Part shown: in pieces, positions 35,344-43,340 of the stretch | Numbering within the stretch: the stretch's first letter is position 1 | Layout of the letters: every line of letters starts with the position of its first letter | Origin: Erwinia aphidicola | GTDB lineage: Bacteria > Pseudomonadota > Gammaproteobacteria > Enterobacterales > Enterobacteriaceae | Direction: 5' to 3' | Length of the DNA: 64,000 nt | Assembly (NCBI RefSeq): GCF_014773485.1 | Contig: NZ_JACXBP010000009.1 | Coordinates: 62,001-126,000 of the forward strand | Position numbers and translations under genes: made by a program | Notes under the pieces: model-generated | What the model saw: the letters and a program-made list of their open reading frames with translations, nothing else | The model's database searches: none | Told to the model about the DNA's origin: nothing

Positions 35344-35385
35344 GGCTCGTTCCCTCCCACCTGTCAGCTCCGCCCCCTCTGAATA

Positions 35386-35460
35386 ATGAAAAAAATCCTC
35401 GTTCGCAGGAGCGGTTTCCTGCGCGTAAAAAACACCTCATTCAAGGGAGCTGGCCTATGA
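35386..35460 (+). CDS. Short basic ORF overlapping the mgtA/mgtB start
   Basis: 24 codons beginning MKKILVRRSGFLRVKNT; its TGA overlaps the ATG of the ATPase (ATGA), so it could couple translation. It also spans a 7-bp hairpin CGCAGGA (35404-35410) / TCCTGCG (35417-35423). No strong ribosome site of its own. Confidence 0.3.
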   Translation: MKKILVRRSGFLRVKNTSFKGAGL

Positions 35461-38138
35461 AAATGCATAAAGCCAACCTGAAAATGGCGCGTGACCTGGC
35501 TATTGCCAGCGCGGCCACCCAGAGCCTGGATAACACCCTGGCTCGTCTTAATACCCAGCGTCAGGGACTGACCCAGGAAGATGCAGAAGCCCGTCTGCAA
35601 CATTATGGCCCGAACCAGGTTGCCAGCGATAAGGCTCCGGCGGCGCTGGTGCAGCTGCTGCAGGCGTTTAACAACCCATTTATCTGGGTTCTGATGGTGC
35701 TGGCTGCCATCAGCTTCTTTACCGACTACCTGCTACCCGCGCGTAAAGGGGAAGAGACTGACCTGACCGGCGTGATCATCATGCTGATCATGGTCAGCCT
35801 GAGCGGGCTGCTGCGTTTCTGGCAGGAGTACCGCACCAACAAAGCGGCGGAAGCGCTGAAATCGCTGGTCAGCACCACCGCCACGGTGCTGCGCCGCAGC
35901 CACGCCGACAGCGAAGCGGTCAGCATGGAAGTGCCGCTACAGCAGGTAGTACCGGGCGATATCGTGATGCTCTCCGCCGGGGATATGATCCCCGCTGATG
36001 TGCGGCTGCTGGCCTCCCGCGATCTGTTCGTCAGCCAGGCGGCGCTGAGCGGCGAAGCCCTCCCGATTGAAAAGTACGACACCCACAGCCAGTCGCTGGC
36101 GGCCAATCAGGCGGCAGAGATTGACGAGCAGGAGCTGCTGAGCCAGCCGGGGATCTGCCTGATGGGCACCAACGTCGCCAGCGGCAGCGCCACGGCGGTG
36201 GTGGTTGCGACCGGCAGCCAGACCTGGTTTGGTTCGCTGGCGAAGTCATTAGTAGGTGAGCGCCCACAAACCTCCTTCGACAGAGGCGTCAACAGTGTCA
36301 GCTGGCTGCTGATCCGCTTTATGCTGGTAATGGTGCCAATTGTTCTGCTGATTAACGGCTACACCAAAGGCGACTGGAGCGATGCGCTGCTGTTTGCACT
36401 GGCGGTGGCGGTCGGCCTGACGCCGGAAATGCTGCCGATGATCGTCAGTTCAAACCTGGCGAAGGGGGCGATTGCGCTGTCAAAACGTAAAGTGGTGGTT
36501 AAGCGACTGAATGCTATCCAGAACTTTGGGGCGATGGACGTGCTATGCAGCGATAAAACCGGCACCCTGACTCAGGACCGGATTATTCTGGCTCAGCACC
36601 TTAACCTGCAGGGGCAGCGCGATGAGCGCGTGCTGCAACAGGCGTGGCTTAACAGCCGCCATCAGACCGGTGTTAAAAATCTGATGGATAAGGCGATTCT
36701 CGGCTTCAGTCAGGGAAATCAGTCGGTTAGCGGGCTGTGGCGCTATCGCAAAATCGACGAGCTGCCGTTTGATTTCGAACGCCGCCGCCTGTCGGTGCTG
36801 GTGGCCGACGAGCAAAAGCAGCTGCTGATCTGCAAAGGTGCAGTGGATGAGATGCTGGCAGTCTCCTCTTTCTGGCTGGATGCGGGGGAAGTGCGTCCGC
36901 TGGATGATGCCGCGCGTCTTAAGGTGCAGCTGCTGGCGGAAGAGTATAACCAGCAGGGCTTCCGCGTGCTGCTGGTCGCGTCGCGCAATGTAAGTGAGCA
37001 TGCACTAACTCAGCCGCTGTGCGCGGCCGATGAACGTGATCTGGTCATCACTGGCCTGCTGACGTTCCTCGACCCGCCGAAAGAGAGTGCGGCCGCGGCG
37101 ATTGCTGCGCTGCATGAAAATGGCGTCACGGTGAAGATTCTGACCGGAGATAACGCGATTATCACCAGTAAGATCTGCCGGGAAGTCGGGCTGGAGCCGG
37201 GCGACCCGCTGTGCGGCAGTGAAATCTCACGCATCAGCGATGCCGAGCTGGCGCGGCTGGTGGAGCAGAGAACGCTGTTCTGCCGCCTCAGCCCGCAGCA
37301 GAAAACCCGCGTTCTGCAGGCTTTGCAGAGCAATGGCCACACCGTCGGCTTCCTCGGTGACGGCATCAACGATGCGCCCGCGCTGCGTGCGGCGGACATC
37401 GGGATCTCCGTTGACAGCGCCACCGATATCGCCAAAGAGTCAGCGGATATCATCCTGCTGGAAAAAAGCCTGATGGTGCTGGAACAGGGGGTGATTAAGG
37501 GGCGCGAGACCTTCGGTAATATCATCAAGTATCTGAACATGACCGCCAGCTCTAACTTCGGCAACGTGTTCTCGGTGCTGGTTGCCAGCGCGTTTATTCC
37601 GTTCCTGCCGATGCTGGCAATCCATCTGCTGCTGCAGAACCTGATGTACGACCTGTCACAGCTGGCGCTGCCGTGGGACAAAATGGACAAAGAGTTCCTG
37701 CGCAAGCCGCGTAAGTGGGATGCGAAGAACATCGGGCGCTTTATGCTGTGGATGGGACCGACGTCGTCGATCTTCGATATCTCGACTTTCTGCCTGATGT
37801 GGTATGTGTTTGCGGCAAACAGCGTTGAAATGCAGGCGCTGTTCCAGTCCGGCTGGTTTGTTGAAGGGCTGCTGTCGCAGACGCTGGTGGTGCATATGTT
37901 GCGCACCCAGAAGATCCCGTTTATCCAGAGCCGCGCTGCGCTGCCGGTGATGCTGGCCACCGGGCTGGTGATGATTCTCGGCATCATGATCCCGTTCTCA
38001 CCGCTGGGTCACGCCGTTGGGCTGGTGCCATTACCGTGGAACTACTTCCCATGGCTGCTGGCCACGCTGCTCGGCTACTGCCTGCTGACGCAGGGCATGA
38101 AGCGCCTGTATATCCGCCGTTTCGGCCAGTGGTTCTGA
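35457..38138 (+). CDS. mgtA: Mg2+-importing P-type ATPase (MgtA/MgtB)
   Basis: 893 residues, P3B ATPase importing Mg2+. Order: N-terminal cytosolic part, TM1-2 ('FIWVLMVLAAISFFTDYLL'), actuator domain with 'QAALSGEALPIEKYD' (TGE-like SGE), phosphorylation site 'CSDKTGTLTQDRI' with Asp366, hinge 'VGFLGDGINDAPALRAADIGISVDSATDIAKESADIILLEKSL', then C-terminal helices with 'MTASSNFGNVFSVLVAS' and 'LLLQNLMYDLSQLALPWDKMD'. The ATG at 35457 follows AAGGGAG; another in-frame ATG is at 35463. MgtA and MgtB are hard to tell apart by eye; the mgtC neighbour points to MgtB-type organisation while the MgtL-like leader points to MgtA. Confidence 0.93.
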   Translation: MKMHKANLKMARDLAIASAATQSLDNTLARLNTQRQGLTQEDAEARLQHYGPNQVASDKAPAALVQLLQAFNNPFIWVLMVLAAISFFTDYLLPARKGEETDLTGVIIMLIMVSLSGLLRFWQEYRTNKAAEALKSLVSTTATVLRRSHADSEAVSMEVPLQQVVPGDIVMLSAGDMIPADVRLLASRDLFVSQAALSGEALPIEKYDTHSQSLAANQAAEIDEQELLSQPGICLMGTNVASGSATAVVVATGSQTWFGSLAKSLVGERPQTSFDRGVNSVSWLLIRFMLVMVPIVLLINGYTKGDWSDALLFALAVAVGLTPEMLPMIVSSNLAKGAIALSKRKVVVKRLNAIQNFGAMDVLCSDKTGTLTQDRIILAQHLNLQGQRDERVLQQAWLNSRHQTGVKNLMDKAILGFSQGNQSVSGLWRYRKIDELPFDFERRRLSVLVADEQKQLLICKGAVDEMLAVSSFWLDAGEVRPLDDAARLKVQLLAEEYNQQGFRVLLVASRNVSEHALTQPLCAADERDLVITGLLTFLDPPKESAAAAIAALHENGVTVKILTGDNAIITSKICREVGLEPGDPLCGSEISRISDAELARLVEQRTLFCRLSPQQKTRVLQALQSNGHTVGFLGDGINDAPALRAADIGISVDSATDIAKESADIILLEKSLMVLEQGVIKGRETFGNIIKYLNMTASSNFGNVFSVLVASAFIPFLPMLAIHLLLQNLMYDLSQLALPWDKMDKEFLRKPRKWDAKNIGRFMLWMGPTSSIFDISTFCLMWYVFAANSVEMQALFQSGWFVEGLLSQTLVVHMLRTQKIPFIQSRAALPVMLATGLVMILGIMIPFSPLGHAVGLVPLPWNYFPWLLATLLGYCLLTQGMKRLYIRRFGQWF

Positions 38139-38148
38139 GGGGGAAATA

Positions 38149-38244
38149 ATGGTGAAAAAAGACAATGCAGTCACCGCTATCGTGCTGTTTTTTGTCGGCC
38201 TGCTGATTTTTTCCAGCGGGTTGGCGATGATTTTTAGCGGCTGA
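38149..38244 (+). CDS. MgtR-like single-span membrane peptide
   Basis: 31 residues, 'MVKKDNAVTAIVLFFVGLLI...' ending 'SGLAMIFSG'. A basic N-terminus precedes one hydrophobic helix, the same size and layout as Salmonella MgtR (30 residues), which is encoded just after mgtB and promotes MgtC turnover. It has AGGGGG 6 nt before its ATG and begins 10 nt after the ATPase stop, so it is co-transcribed. The assignment is by position and design, not sequence identity. Confidence 0.6.
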   Translation: MVKKDNAVTAIVLFFVGLLIFSSGLAMIFSG

Positions 38245-38248
38245 GTCG

Positions 38249-38333
38249 CCCGAGCGGGCGGACCGAAAATAAGGTCCGCCCCTACAGCAATCCAGTGAAC
38301 CTAAGCGTCGGGGGCGGGCATGCCCGACCCTTG
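38249..38333. repeat. REP-like palindromes after the mgt operon
   Basis: GGGCGGACC...GGTCCGCCCCTAC and GTCGGGGGCGGGCATGCCCGACCC motifs of the dispersed family, between convergent genes. Confidence 0.7.
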
Positions 38334-38336
38334 ACG

Positions 38337-38579
38337 TTAAGGGCGGATAAACCGCAGATAAATAAAACGAATCACATAATACTCCAGCGCGCCCAGCAGT
38401 AAAAACCACAGGCAGTACACCAGCGTATACAGCTGGCTGATATCCGCCAGATGGAACATCTCCACCAGTTTACGCGTCAGCGTCAGGCCAAATGCCGGTG
38501 CAGGCAGCAGCAGCGCCGAAAGAAAGCCGAGCATCAGCGTACTCATCGGCATCAAAAAGGTTAAAAATGGATTTTTCAT
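38337..38579 (-). CDS. Small two-helix membrane protein
   Basis: 80 residues from the ATG at 38579 (a GTG just before it is also in frame). Two hydrophobic segments: 'FLTFLMPMSTLMLGFLSALLLPAPAFG' and 'LYTLVYCLWFLLLGALEYYVIRFIYLRF'. No signature recognised; the aromatic, basic C-terminus suggests a cytosolic end. It lies convergent to the mgt operon and 60 nt downstream of a LysR gene on the same strand; a functional link is not evident. Confidence 0.65.
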   Translation of the reverse strand: MKNPFLTFLMPMSTLMLGFLSALLLPAPAFGLTLTRKLVEMFHLADISQLYTLVYCLWFLLLGALEYYVIRFIYLRFIRP

Positions 38580-38639
38580 CACGGTTCCGTGTCAGCGAGT
38601 TGCGGCTATTTTCAGCCATCGATGCCCGCGGTTCAACCT

Positions 38640-39527
38640 TTAAACGGCCAGCGCCAGCGGCAGCTGTTCGCGCATCCAGCTGACAAAGCTGCTGCGCTTC
38701 TCTGACGGGCTGAGATCCTGGCGCCACAGCAGATGGATTGGGCGGCTGCTCTGCTGCCACTCGCGCAGCAGCGGCACCAGCCGGCCCGCTGCAATATCTT
38801 CCGCCAGCAGAATATGCGGCTGCAGAATCAATCCGGCCCCGGCCAGCGCTGCCTGGCGCAGCGCCTGGCCATCGTTACAGATAAAGCTGCCGTCGGTCGG
38901 CCACTGCACCTCACCCAGCCGCCAGGCATTGCCCTTATTCCACGCCATATTGCACAGGCAGCGGTGCTGATAAAGCGCCTCTGGCGTTTGCGGCGTACCG
39001 TGCTGCGCCAGATATTCCGGCGCGGCGCACACCACCATCTGATAATCCCCGAGCTTCTGGGCAACCAGCGGTTCGGCATTTTTCAGGCTGCCCACGCGCA
39101 GGGCGAAATCAAACCCTTCGGCGATCAGATCGACGAAGTTGTCGTTGAGATCCAGCTCGATCTTCACCTGCGGGTAACGCGCCTGGTAGCGGGCGACCAC
39201 TGCAGCCACCGCACTGGCCCCAAGGTTGAGCGGCGCGCTGATGCGCAGCAGCCCGGACGGCGTGCGCTTCATATTCTCCACGCTCTCTTCCGCCACTCGC
39301 AGCTGCAGCAGCGCCTGTTTGCACTGCCGGTAGTAGCTCTCGCCCGCTTCCGTCAGGTTCTGGCGCCGGGTATTGCGCTGCAGCAGGCGGGTATCGAGCG
39401 CGCTCTCCAGCTGGCGCACATGCTTGCCGACCATCACGGCGGTGATATCCAGCCGCCGCGCTGCCTCGCTGAAGTTGCCGCTGTCGACCGCGCAGATAAA
39501 GGCTTCAATACTGCGTAATTTATCCAT
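38640..39527 (-). CDS. LysR-family transcriptional regulator
   Basis: 295 residues from the ATG at 39527 ('MDKLRSIEAFICAVDSGNFSEAARRLDITAVMVGKHVRQLE'), with the winged helix-turn-helix at ~1-60 and a co-inducer-binding domain ('KRTPSGLLRISAPLNLGASAVAAVVARYQARYPQVKIELDL'). It belongs to the CrgA/DhcR-like branch. Divergent from the short-chain dehydrogenase at 39629 with a 101-nt shared promoter region, so that gene is the likely target. Confidence 0.9.
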   Translation of the reverse strand: MDKLRSIEAFICAVDSGNFSEAARRLDITAVMVGKHVRQLESALDTRLLQRNTRRQNLTEAGESYYRQCKQALLQLRVAEESVENMKRTPSGLLRISAPLNLGASAVAAVVARYQARYPQVKIELDLNDNFVDLIAEGFDFALRVGSLKNAEPLVAQKLGDYQMVVCAAPEYLAQHGTPQTPEALYQHRCLCNMAWNKGNAWRLGEVQWPTDGSFICNDGQALRQAALAGAGLILQPHILLAEDIAAGRLVPLLREWQQSSRPIHLLWRQDLSPSEKRSSFVSWMREQLPLALAV

Positions 39528-39628
39528 GATTACAAACCCTGGGTTAGGAGTTCCCGAAAGTATCGCGCATTTATCCCGGCTCTGCACTGCGCGACAATCC
39601 CTCAACCGCACCTATGAGGAGAGAACAG

Positions 39629-40225
39629 ATGAAAATTTTAGTGATTGGCGCATCCGGTACCGTCGGCCAGAGCATCGTGAACGAACTGAGCCGTGACCAT
39701 CAGGTGATCCGCGTGGGAAAAACCCAGGGCGATTTCCAGGTCGACCTGACCCGTGAAGAGAGTGTGAAAGCGCTGTTTGCCAGGACGGGGAAGGTCGATG
39801 CGGTGATTTCCGCCACCGGCGGCGTGCACTTCGGTCCGCTGGGCGAAATGACCAGCGCGCAGTTCGACAGCGGGCTGCAGGATAAGCTGATGGGCCAGGT
39901 GCGCCTGGTGCTGATCGGCAAAGCGTTCGTTAACCCGGGCGGCTCCTTTACCCTGACCAGCGGCATCCTGGCGCAGCAGCCGATCCGTACCGGCGTCAAT
40001 GCCACCGCGGTCAATGCGGCGCTGGAAGGCTTCGTGCTGGCAGCGGCCAATGAGCTAAACGGCCTGCGCATCAACGCCGTCAGCCCGACGGTATTAACCG
40101 AATCGCTGGAGAGCTACGGTCCGTTCTTCCCCGGATTTGAAAGTGCCCCGGCCAGCCGCGTGGCGTTAGCCTATCGCCGCAGCGTCGATGGCAATGAGAC
40201 GGGGCGCGTTTACCGCGTCTGGTAA
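39629..40225 (+). CDS. Short SDR-family oxidoreductase with atypical active site
   Basis: 198 residues from the ATG at 39629 after GAGGAGAGAA. Rossmann start 'KILVIGASGTVGQSIVNEL' (GxxGxxG) and 'VDAVISATGGVHFGPLGEMT'. The canonical YxxxK is not visible: the corresponding stretch reads 'GVNATAVNAALEGFVLAAANEL', as in a known group of short, YxxxK-less SDRs. NAD(P) binding is likely, chemistry uncertain. Probably controlled by the divergent LysR. Confidence 0.85.
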   Translation: MKILVIGASGTVGQSIVNELSRDHQVIRVGKTQGDFQVDLTREESVKALFARTGKVDAVISATGGVHFGPLGEMTSAQFDSGLQDKLMGQVRLVLIGKAFVNPGGSFTLTSGILAQQPIRTGVNATAVNAALEGFVLAAANELNGLRINAVSPTVLTESLESYGPFFPGFESAPASRVALAYRRSVDGNETGRVYRVW

Positions 40226-40228
40226 TGC

Positions 40229-40356
40229 CCGTCAACCTTGACGCTGTCTCTGCGTTGGCTGCATGCACTTACCCGAATCACTTACTTAGGTAAGCTCATC
40301 GGGATGGGCTTATTTGCCGCCTTGATTCAGCGCCAACTCTTTAGGCCATATATTTG
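40229..40356. repeat. Dispersed enterobacterial palindromic element (decayed copy)
   Basis: A nested hairpin CCCGA (40272-40276), CTTAC (40281-40285), GTAAG (40290-40294), TCGGG (40299-40303) sits in the context 'GCGTTGGCTGCATGCAC ... GCCGCCTTG'. I recall ~130-bp elements of this design scattered through Serratia, Yersinia and Erwinia genomes. The ends are diverged. A remnant of its outer part occurs at 46798-46835. Confidence 0.55.
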
Positions 40357-40493
40357 AGGGGATACTGGCGTCTTAAACGGGCGAAATATCCCCCAACGCC
40401 TTCAGGGGTGTATATCCCTACTCTTTTTGTAAGACGGTAATTCTTTTACAGTTTCCGCTTTAAAATTCCTGTCTAAAATAGCCGCTGTTAAAA

Positions 40494-40513
40494 AGTATAG
40501 CCGAGGCTATACT
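40494..40513. promoter_or_regulatory. MntR-type operator upstream of mntP
   Basis: AGTATAGCCGAGGCTATACT is a perfect 9-bp inverted repeat with a 2-bp centre and closely resembles the MntR box of E. coli mntH/mntP (ACATAGC...GCTATGT). It lies 147 nt before the mntP ATG. The region 40357-40660 otherwise holds no gene; I could not see the yybP-ykoY Mn2+ riboswitch core that precedes E. coli mntP. Confidence 0.7.
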
Positions 40514-40660
40514 CAAATCCCTGATTTTACTGTCTTTTTTTCTGACCATTTGCGTGCTAGGATGCGTTTCACTTGAGCTGGCTTGTGGTTATTTTTCCGA
40601 CATAAGCTGATGTTTTAACGATTTGGAACGCACCCGTCGCTTCAGACCGGGATAAATACA

Positions 40661-41233
40661 ATGAACCTATACGCCACCCTGATTCTCGCTTTCGGCATGT
40701 CGATGGACGCTTTCGCAGCGGCAATTGGCAAAGGTGCCAGCCTGCATCGTCCGACCCTGAAAGAAGCACTGCGCACCGGTCTGATTTTCGGCGTGATTGA
40801 AGCGCTGACGCCGCTGATTGGCTGGGCTATTGGCCTTGCCGCCAGTCAATACGTGATGGCGTGGGATCACTGGGTCGCATTCGGCCTGCTGTTTATTTTA
40901 GGCAGCCGTATGATCGTTGAAGGCTTGCGTAAAAAAGAACAGGAGCCGGAAGAAGCGCCAACCCGTCACGGTTTCTGGCTGCTGGTCTGTACCGCAGTCG
41001 CCACCAGTCTTGATGCGATGGCGGTGGGGGTTGGCCTGGCGTTCCTGCAGGTCAATATCGTCACTACCGCGCTGGCGATTGGCGCCTCGACCATGATTAT
41101 GGCGACCGCGGGTATCCTTCTCGGCCGCTTCCTTGGCCCGGTGATGGGCAAATGGGCAGAAATTTTCGGCGGCGTGGTGCTGATTGGTATCGGTTCGAGT
41201 ATTCTGGTTGAACACCTTGGGCTGATGAGTTAA
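40661..41233 (+). CDS. mntP: MntP, manganese exporter
   Basis: 190 residues, six transmembrane helices in two repeated halves with the conserved acidic transport motifs '[15 protein letters not shown]' and '[16 protein letters not shown]'. It exports Mn2+ to prevent toxicity. The highly polar loop '[15 protein letters not shown]' joins the halves. The MntR-type palindrome upstream fits Mn-dependent induction. The AraC gene begins 33 nt downstream but seems unrelated. Confidence 0.95.
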   Translation: MNLYATLILAFGMSMDAFAAAIGKGASLHRPTLKEALRTGLIFGVIEALTPLIGWAIGLAASQYVMAWDHWVAFGLLFILGSRMIVEGLRKKEQEPEEAPTRHGFWLLVCTAVATSLDAMAVGVGLAFLQVNIVTTALAIGASTMIMATAGILLGRFLGPVMGKWAEIFGGVVLIGIGSSILVEHLGLMS

Positions 41234-41266
41234 TCCTCCGCCCTTTCAGCGCGCAGCGGAGCGGAT

Positions 41267-42037
41267 ATGGCGTTATCGGTCGTTAACTGGAACAGCCACA
41301 ATCAGATTGAGTGCGCGCACCTCACCGCCCGCAATGCGGCTTTCCCGCTGCACACGCACGAAGAGTATGTAATCAGTGCCAATCTCAGCGGCGTTGAACA
41401 GCTCAGCCTGCATCAGCAAACCCTGTCGGTCCACGCCGGGGAAATCACCCTCTATAACCCCGAAACTTTACAGGCCTCGCAGTTTGGCGATCGTCCGGTC
41501 GAGTTTTTCAGCGTGCACCTGCCGCAGCAGGTGTTTGCCGATCTCGCCGATCGTGCGCCGCCGATCCTGCGGGAAGGGGTGCTGCGCGATCCCCAGCTGT
41601 TTGCCGCAATCTGTGGCTTTGCGCAGTCGCCGCAGGAGCAGGAGGTGCAGCAGCAAAACCTGCTGTGGCTGACCAGCCAGCTGCTGAAATATAGCCGGGA
41701 TGAAGCACTGTCATCGGCCCCGGAGTCGCTGGGCCAGGCGCTGGAGTGTATGCGCGATAACCTGACCAGCAAACTGACGCTGGACCAGCTGGCCGCCGCT
41801 GCCGGGCTGAGCAAATTCCACTTCGTGCGTCAGTTTCGTCAGCAGATGGGCATTGCGCCGCTGCAGTACCATATGCAGCTGCGCTTGCTGGCGGCGCGCA
41901 ATCTGCTGCGCCATCAGCACGGCACGCTGGAGGTGGCGCACCGGCTGGGCTTCTACGATCAGAGCCACTTTATTAACAGCTTCCGTAAAATGATGGGCAT
42001 CACGCCGCATCAATACCTGCGCCTTATCCGCCGATAA
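41267..42037 (+). CDS. AraC-family regulator with cupin sensor
   Basis: 256 residues. N-terminal cupin-like sensor ('FPLHTHEEYVISANLSGVEQLSL ... HAGEITLYNPETLQAS'), then two helix-turn-helix motifs ('LTLDQLAAAAGLSKFHFVRQFRQQMGIAPLQYHMQLRL' and 'LEVAHRLGFYDQSHFINSFRKMMGITPHQYLR'). Regulators of this layout often control an adjacent LysE/RhtB exporter; here one is convergent at 42024, overlapping by 14 nt. Confidence 0.9.
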   Translation: MALSVVNWNSHNQIECAHLTARNAAFPLHTHEEYVISANLSGVEQLSLHQQTLSVHAGEITLYNPETLQASQFGDRPVEFFSVHLPQQVFADLADRAPPILREGVLRDPQLFAAICGFAQSPQEQEVQQQNLLWLTSQLLKYSRDEALSSAPESLGQALECMRDNLTSKLTLDQLAAAAGLSKFHFVRQFRQQMGIAPLQYHMQLRLLAARNLLRHQHGTLEVAHRLGFYDQSHFINSFRKMMGITPHQYLRLIRR

Positions 42038-42677
42038 ACTCGTGATAGCCGGAAACAATCACATATCCCGCGAAGTAGCAGAAGATCGCTGCCGAAGCGA
42101 TATACGACCAGCGCAGCATTTTCGCCCCGAGCATGCGCCCGCCAATGCTGCCGACCGCGCACAGCATCACTGACCAGCTGACGCCCGCCAGAAAGAAGCC
42201 GCCTAAAAACCAGCCGGAATCCGCCGTGCTGCCGCTGCCCATGCGCGAAATCAGCGCGCCGCCCACGGCGGCAAACCACAGGATCGCCGTTGGTGATGAC
42301 ATCGCCAGGAAGATGCCGCGAAAAAAGTTCTGGCGGATGCTCAGCGCTTCGCCAATATCACCGACGCTAAGTGAGGTAGCAGGCTTGAGCGCGCTCTGCA
42401 CCATCTTCCAGGCAAACCACAGCAGGATCAGCGAACCGCCAATCCACAGCACCCAGCGCACCGGGGTGAACTGCAACAGCACCGCCATTCCGGCCATTGC
42501 GAGGATCGCGTAGATCAGATCGCCAATGCAGGTGCCGATCCCCAGCCACAGGCCGTGAAAAAAACCGCGCTGCATCGCCAGTGTGATCATCGCGATATTG
42601 GCGATGCCAATGTCGAGGCAGAGAGAAAGACTGAGTAAAAAACCGTTAGAGAAGGGCATTGGCGTCCGATCCAGCAT
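42024..42677 (-). CDS. LysE/RhtB-family amino-acid exporter
   Basis: About 217 residues with six hydrophobic helices. The LysE pattern is visible: an N-terminal 'LLSLSLCLDIGIANIAMITLAMQRGFFHGLWLGIGTCIGDLIYAILAM' and the central 'FFRGIFLAMSSPTAILWFAAVGGAL'. Family members export amino acids. The start is uncertain: ATG 42677, ATG 42659 and GTG 42698 are all in frame and none has a strong ribosome site. Convergent with the AraC regulator. Confidence 0.87.
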   Translation of the reverse strand: MLDRTPMPFSNGFLLSLSLCLDIGIANIAMITLAMQRGFFHGLWLGIGTCIGDLIYAILAMAGMAVLLQFTPVRWVLWIGGSLILLWFAWKMVQSALKPATSLSVGDIGEALSIRQNFFRGIFLAMSSPTAILWFAAVGGALISRMGSGSTADSGWFLGGFFLAGVSWSVMLCAVGSIGGRMLGAKMLRWSYIASAAIFCYFAGYVIVSGYHEFIGG

Positions 42678-42857
42678 GAAAAAGAAGCAGATTATCACCC
42701 GCGCTGAGAGGTAAATATTGGAAAATATTGCGCAGGCGGGCAGTAAACTGCTCCGCTAATCAGCGGAGAAATCGCTAAGCGCAGCGGCTCGTTTAGGGAA
42801 GGTTTAACTTTTTCCTGACATACTAAAAGTCGAAAGTGTGATCTGCTTCAAAATTCA

Positions 42858-42886
42858 TTGCCTGAAAAACGCGCTGGTTGTATAAT
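42858..42886 (+). promoter_or_regulatory. Strong sigma-70 promoter for the 25-aa ORF
   Basis: TTGCCT (42858-42863), 17-nt spacer, consensus TATAAT (42881-42886). Confidence 0.65.
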
Positions 42887-42924
42887 TTTTTTGCGTAATT
42901 CAACAAAAGTTACAAGCGGACCCC

Positions 42925-43002
42925 ATGAAAAAATTCTTTAAATACGTGTTTCGCATCTATGTCGATACCTTCAAACACGTACCGCCAGGCGCAGTACTCT
43001 GA
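42925..43002 (+). CDS. 25-residue basic/aromatic small protein
   Basis: Starts 'MKKFFKYVFRIYVDTFKHVP' and ends 'PGAVL'. It lies 39 nt after a near-consensus promoter with AGCGGA as ribosome site. Amphipathic, Phe/Tyr/Lys-rich; it could associate with membranes. Not recognised as a named family. A reverse-strand frame covers the same DNA (42910-43101), but the forward promoter favours this one. Confidence 0.45.
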   Translation: MKKFFKYVFRIYVDTFKHVPPGAVL

Positions 43003-43277
43003 GCCCGGCAGCAATCGAAAACCCTCGATAACTTCGGTCACGGATTGACCGGGGCTTATCACCTCCACTGCTGCCTCCGCGCACCACAAAAAATTCATCA
43101 CGACTTCATGCTGAGAAAAGGTGACGTTCTGTCAGAGCGCGATCACCGGATCTTCTGCCCGTGCATCGATCCACCGTTCAGCGCCGAGCACCACAGCGAT
43201 CCCACCGCGCCGTTATCGTACTCAATCAGCACAAAGGTCTGAACGTTTCATTTTGCCGTGAGGGCAGGGTGCGTAAA
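43003..43277. other. Non-coding or decayed stretch before the TetR gene
   Basis: An open frame of 65 codons (TTG at 43045 to 43242) reads 'TGAYHLHCCLRAPQKIHHDF...' with no family match, no ribosome site, and an odd His/Cys-rich composition. It may be a degraded gene or part of the transcript from 42893. Nothing else is supported. Confidence 0.35.
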
Positions 43278-43306
43278 GCACAAATTTTATGCTATCTTGT
43301 GCAAAC

Positions 43307-43320
43307 ATACCGCCCGGTAT
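43307..43320. promoter_or_regulatory. TetR-type operator (perfect palindrome)
   Basis: ATACCG-CC-CGGTAT, a perfect 14-nt palindrome 20 nt before the regulator's ATG (43341) and overlapping the expected transcription start. This is the usual site for autorepression by a TetR protein. A wider GCACAA...TTGTGC pair lies just upstream. Confidence 0.6.
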
Positions 43321-43340
43321 CTTTTGTAAAGAGAATGTTG

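Noticed and set aside
37010..37987. 325-codon minus-strand frame inside the Mg2+ ATPase gene
   Set aside because: Ser/Arg-rich shadow of the conserved P-type ATPase hinge and membrane segments.
40514..40660. yybP-ykoY riboswitch before mntP
   Set aside because: The conserved core was not visible; a covariance search would be needed to claim it.
42910..43101. 63-codon minus-strand frame opposite the 25-aa ORF
   Set aside because: No promoter or ribosome site on that strand, whereas the forward strand has a near-consensus promoter; left as a low possibility.
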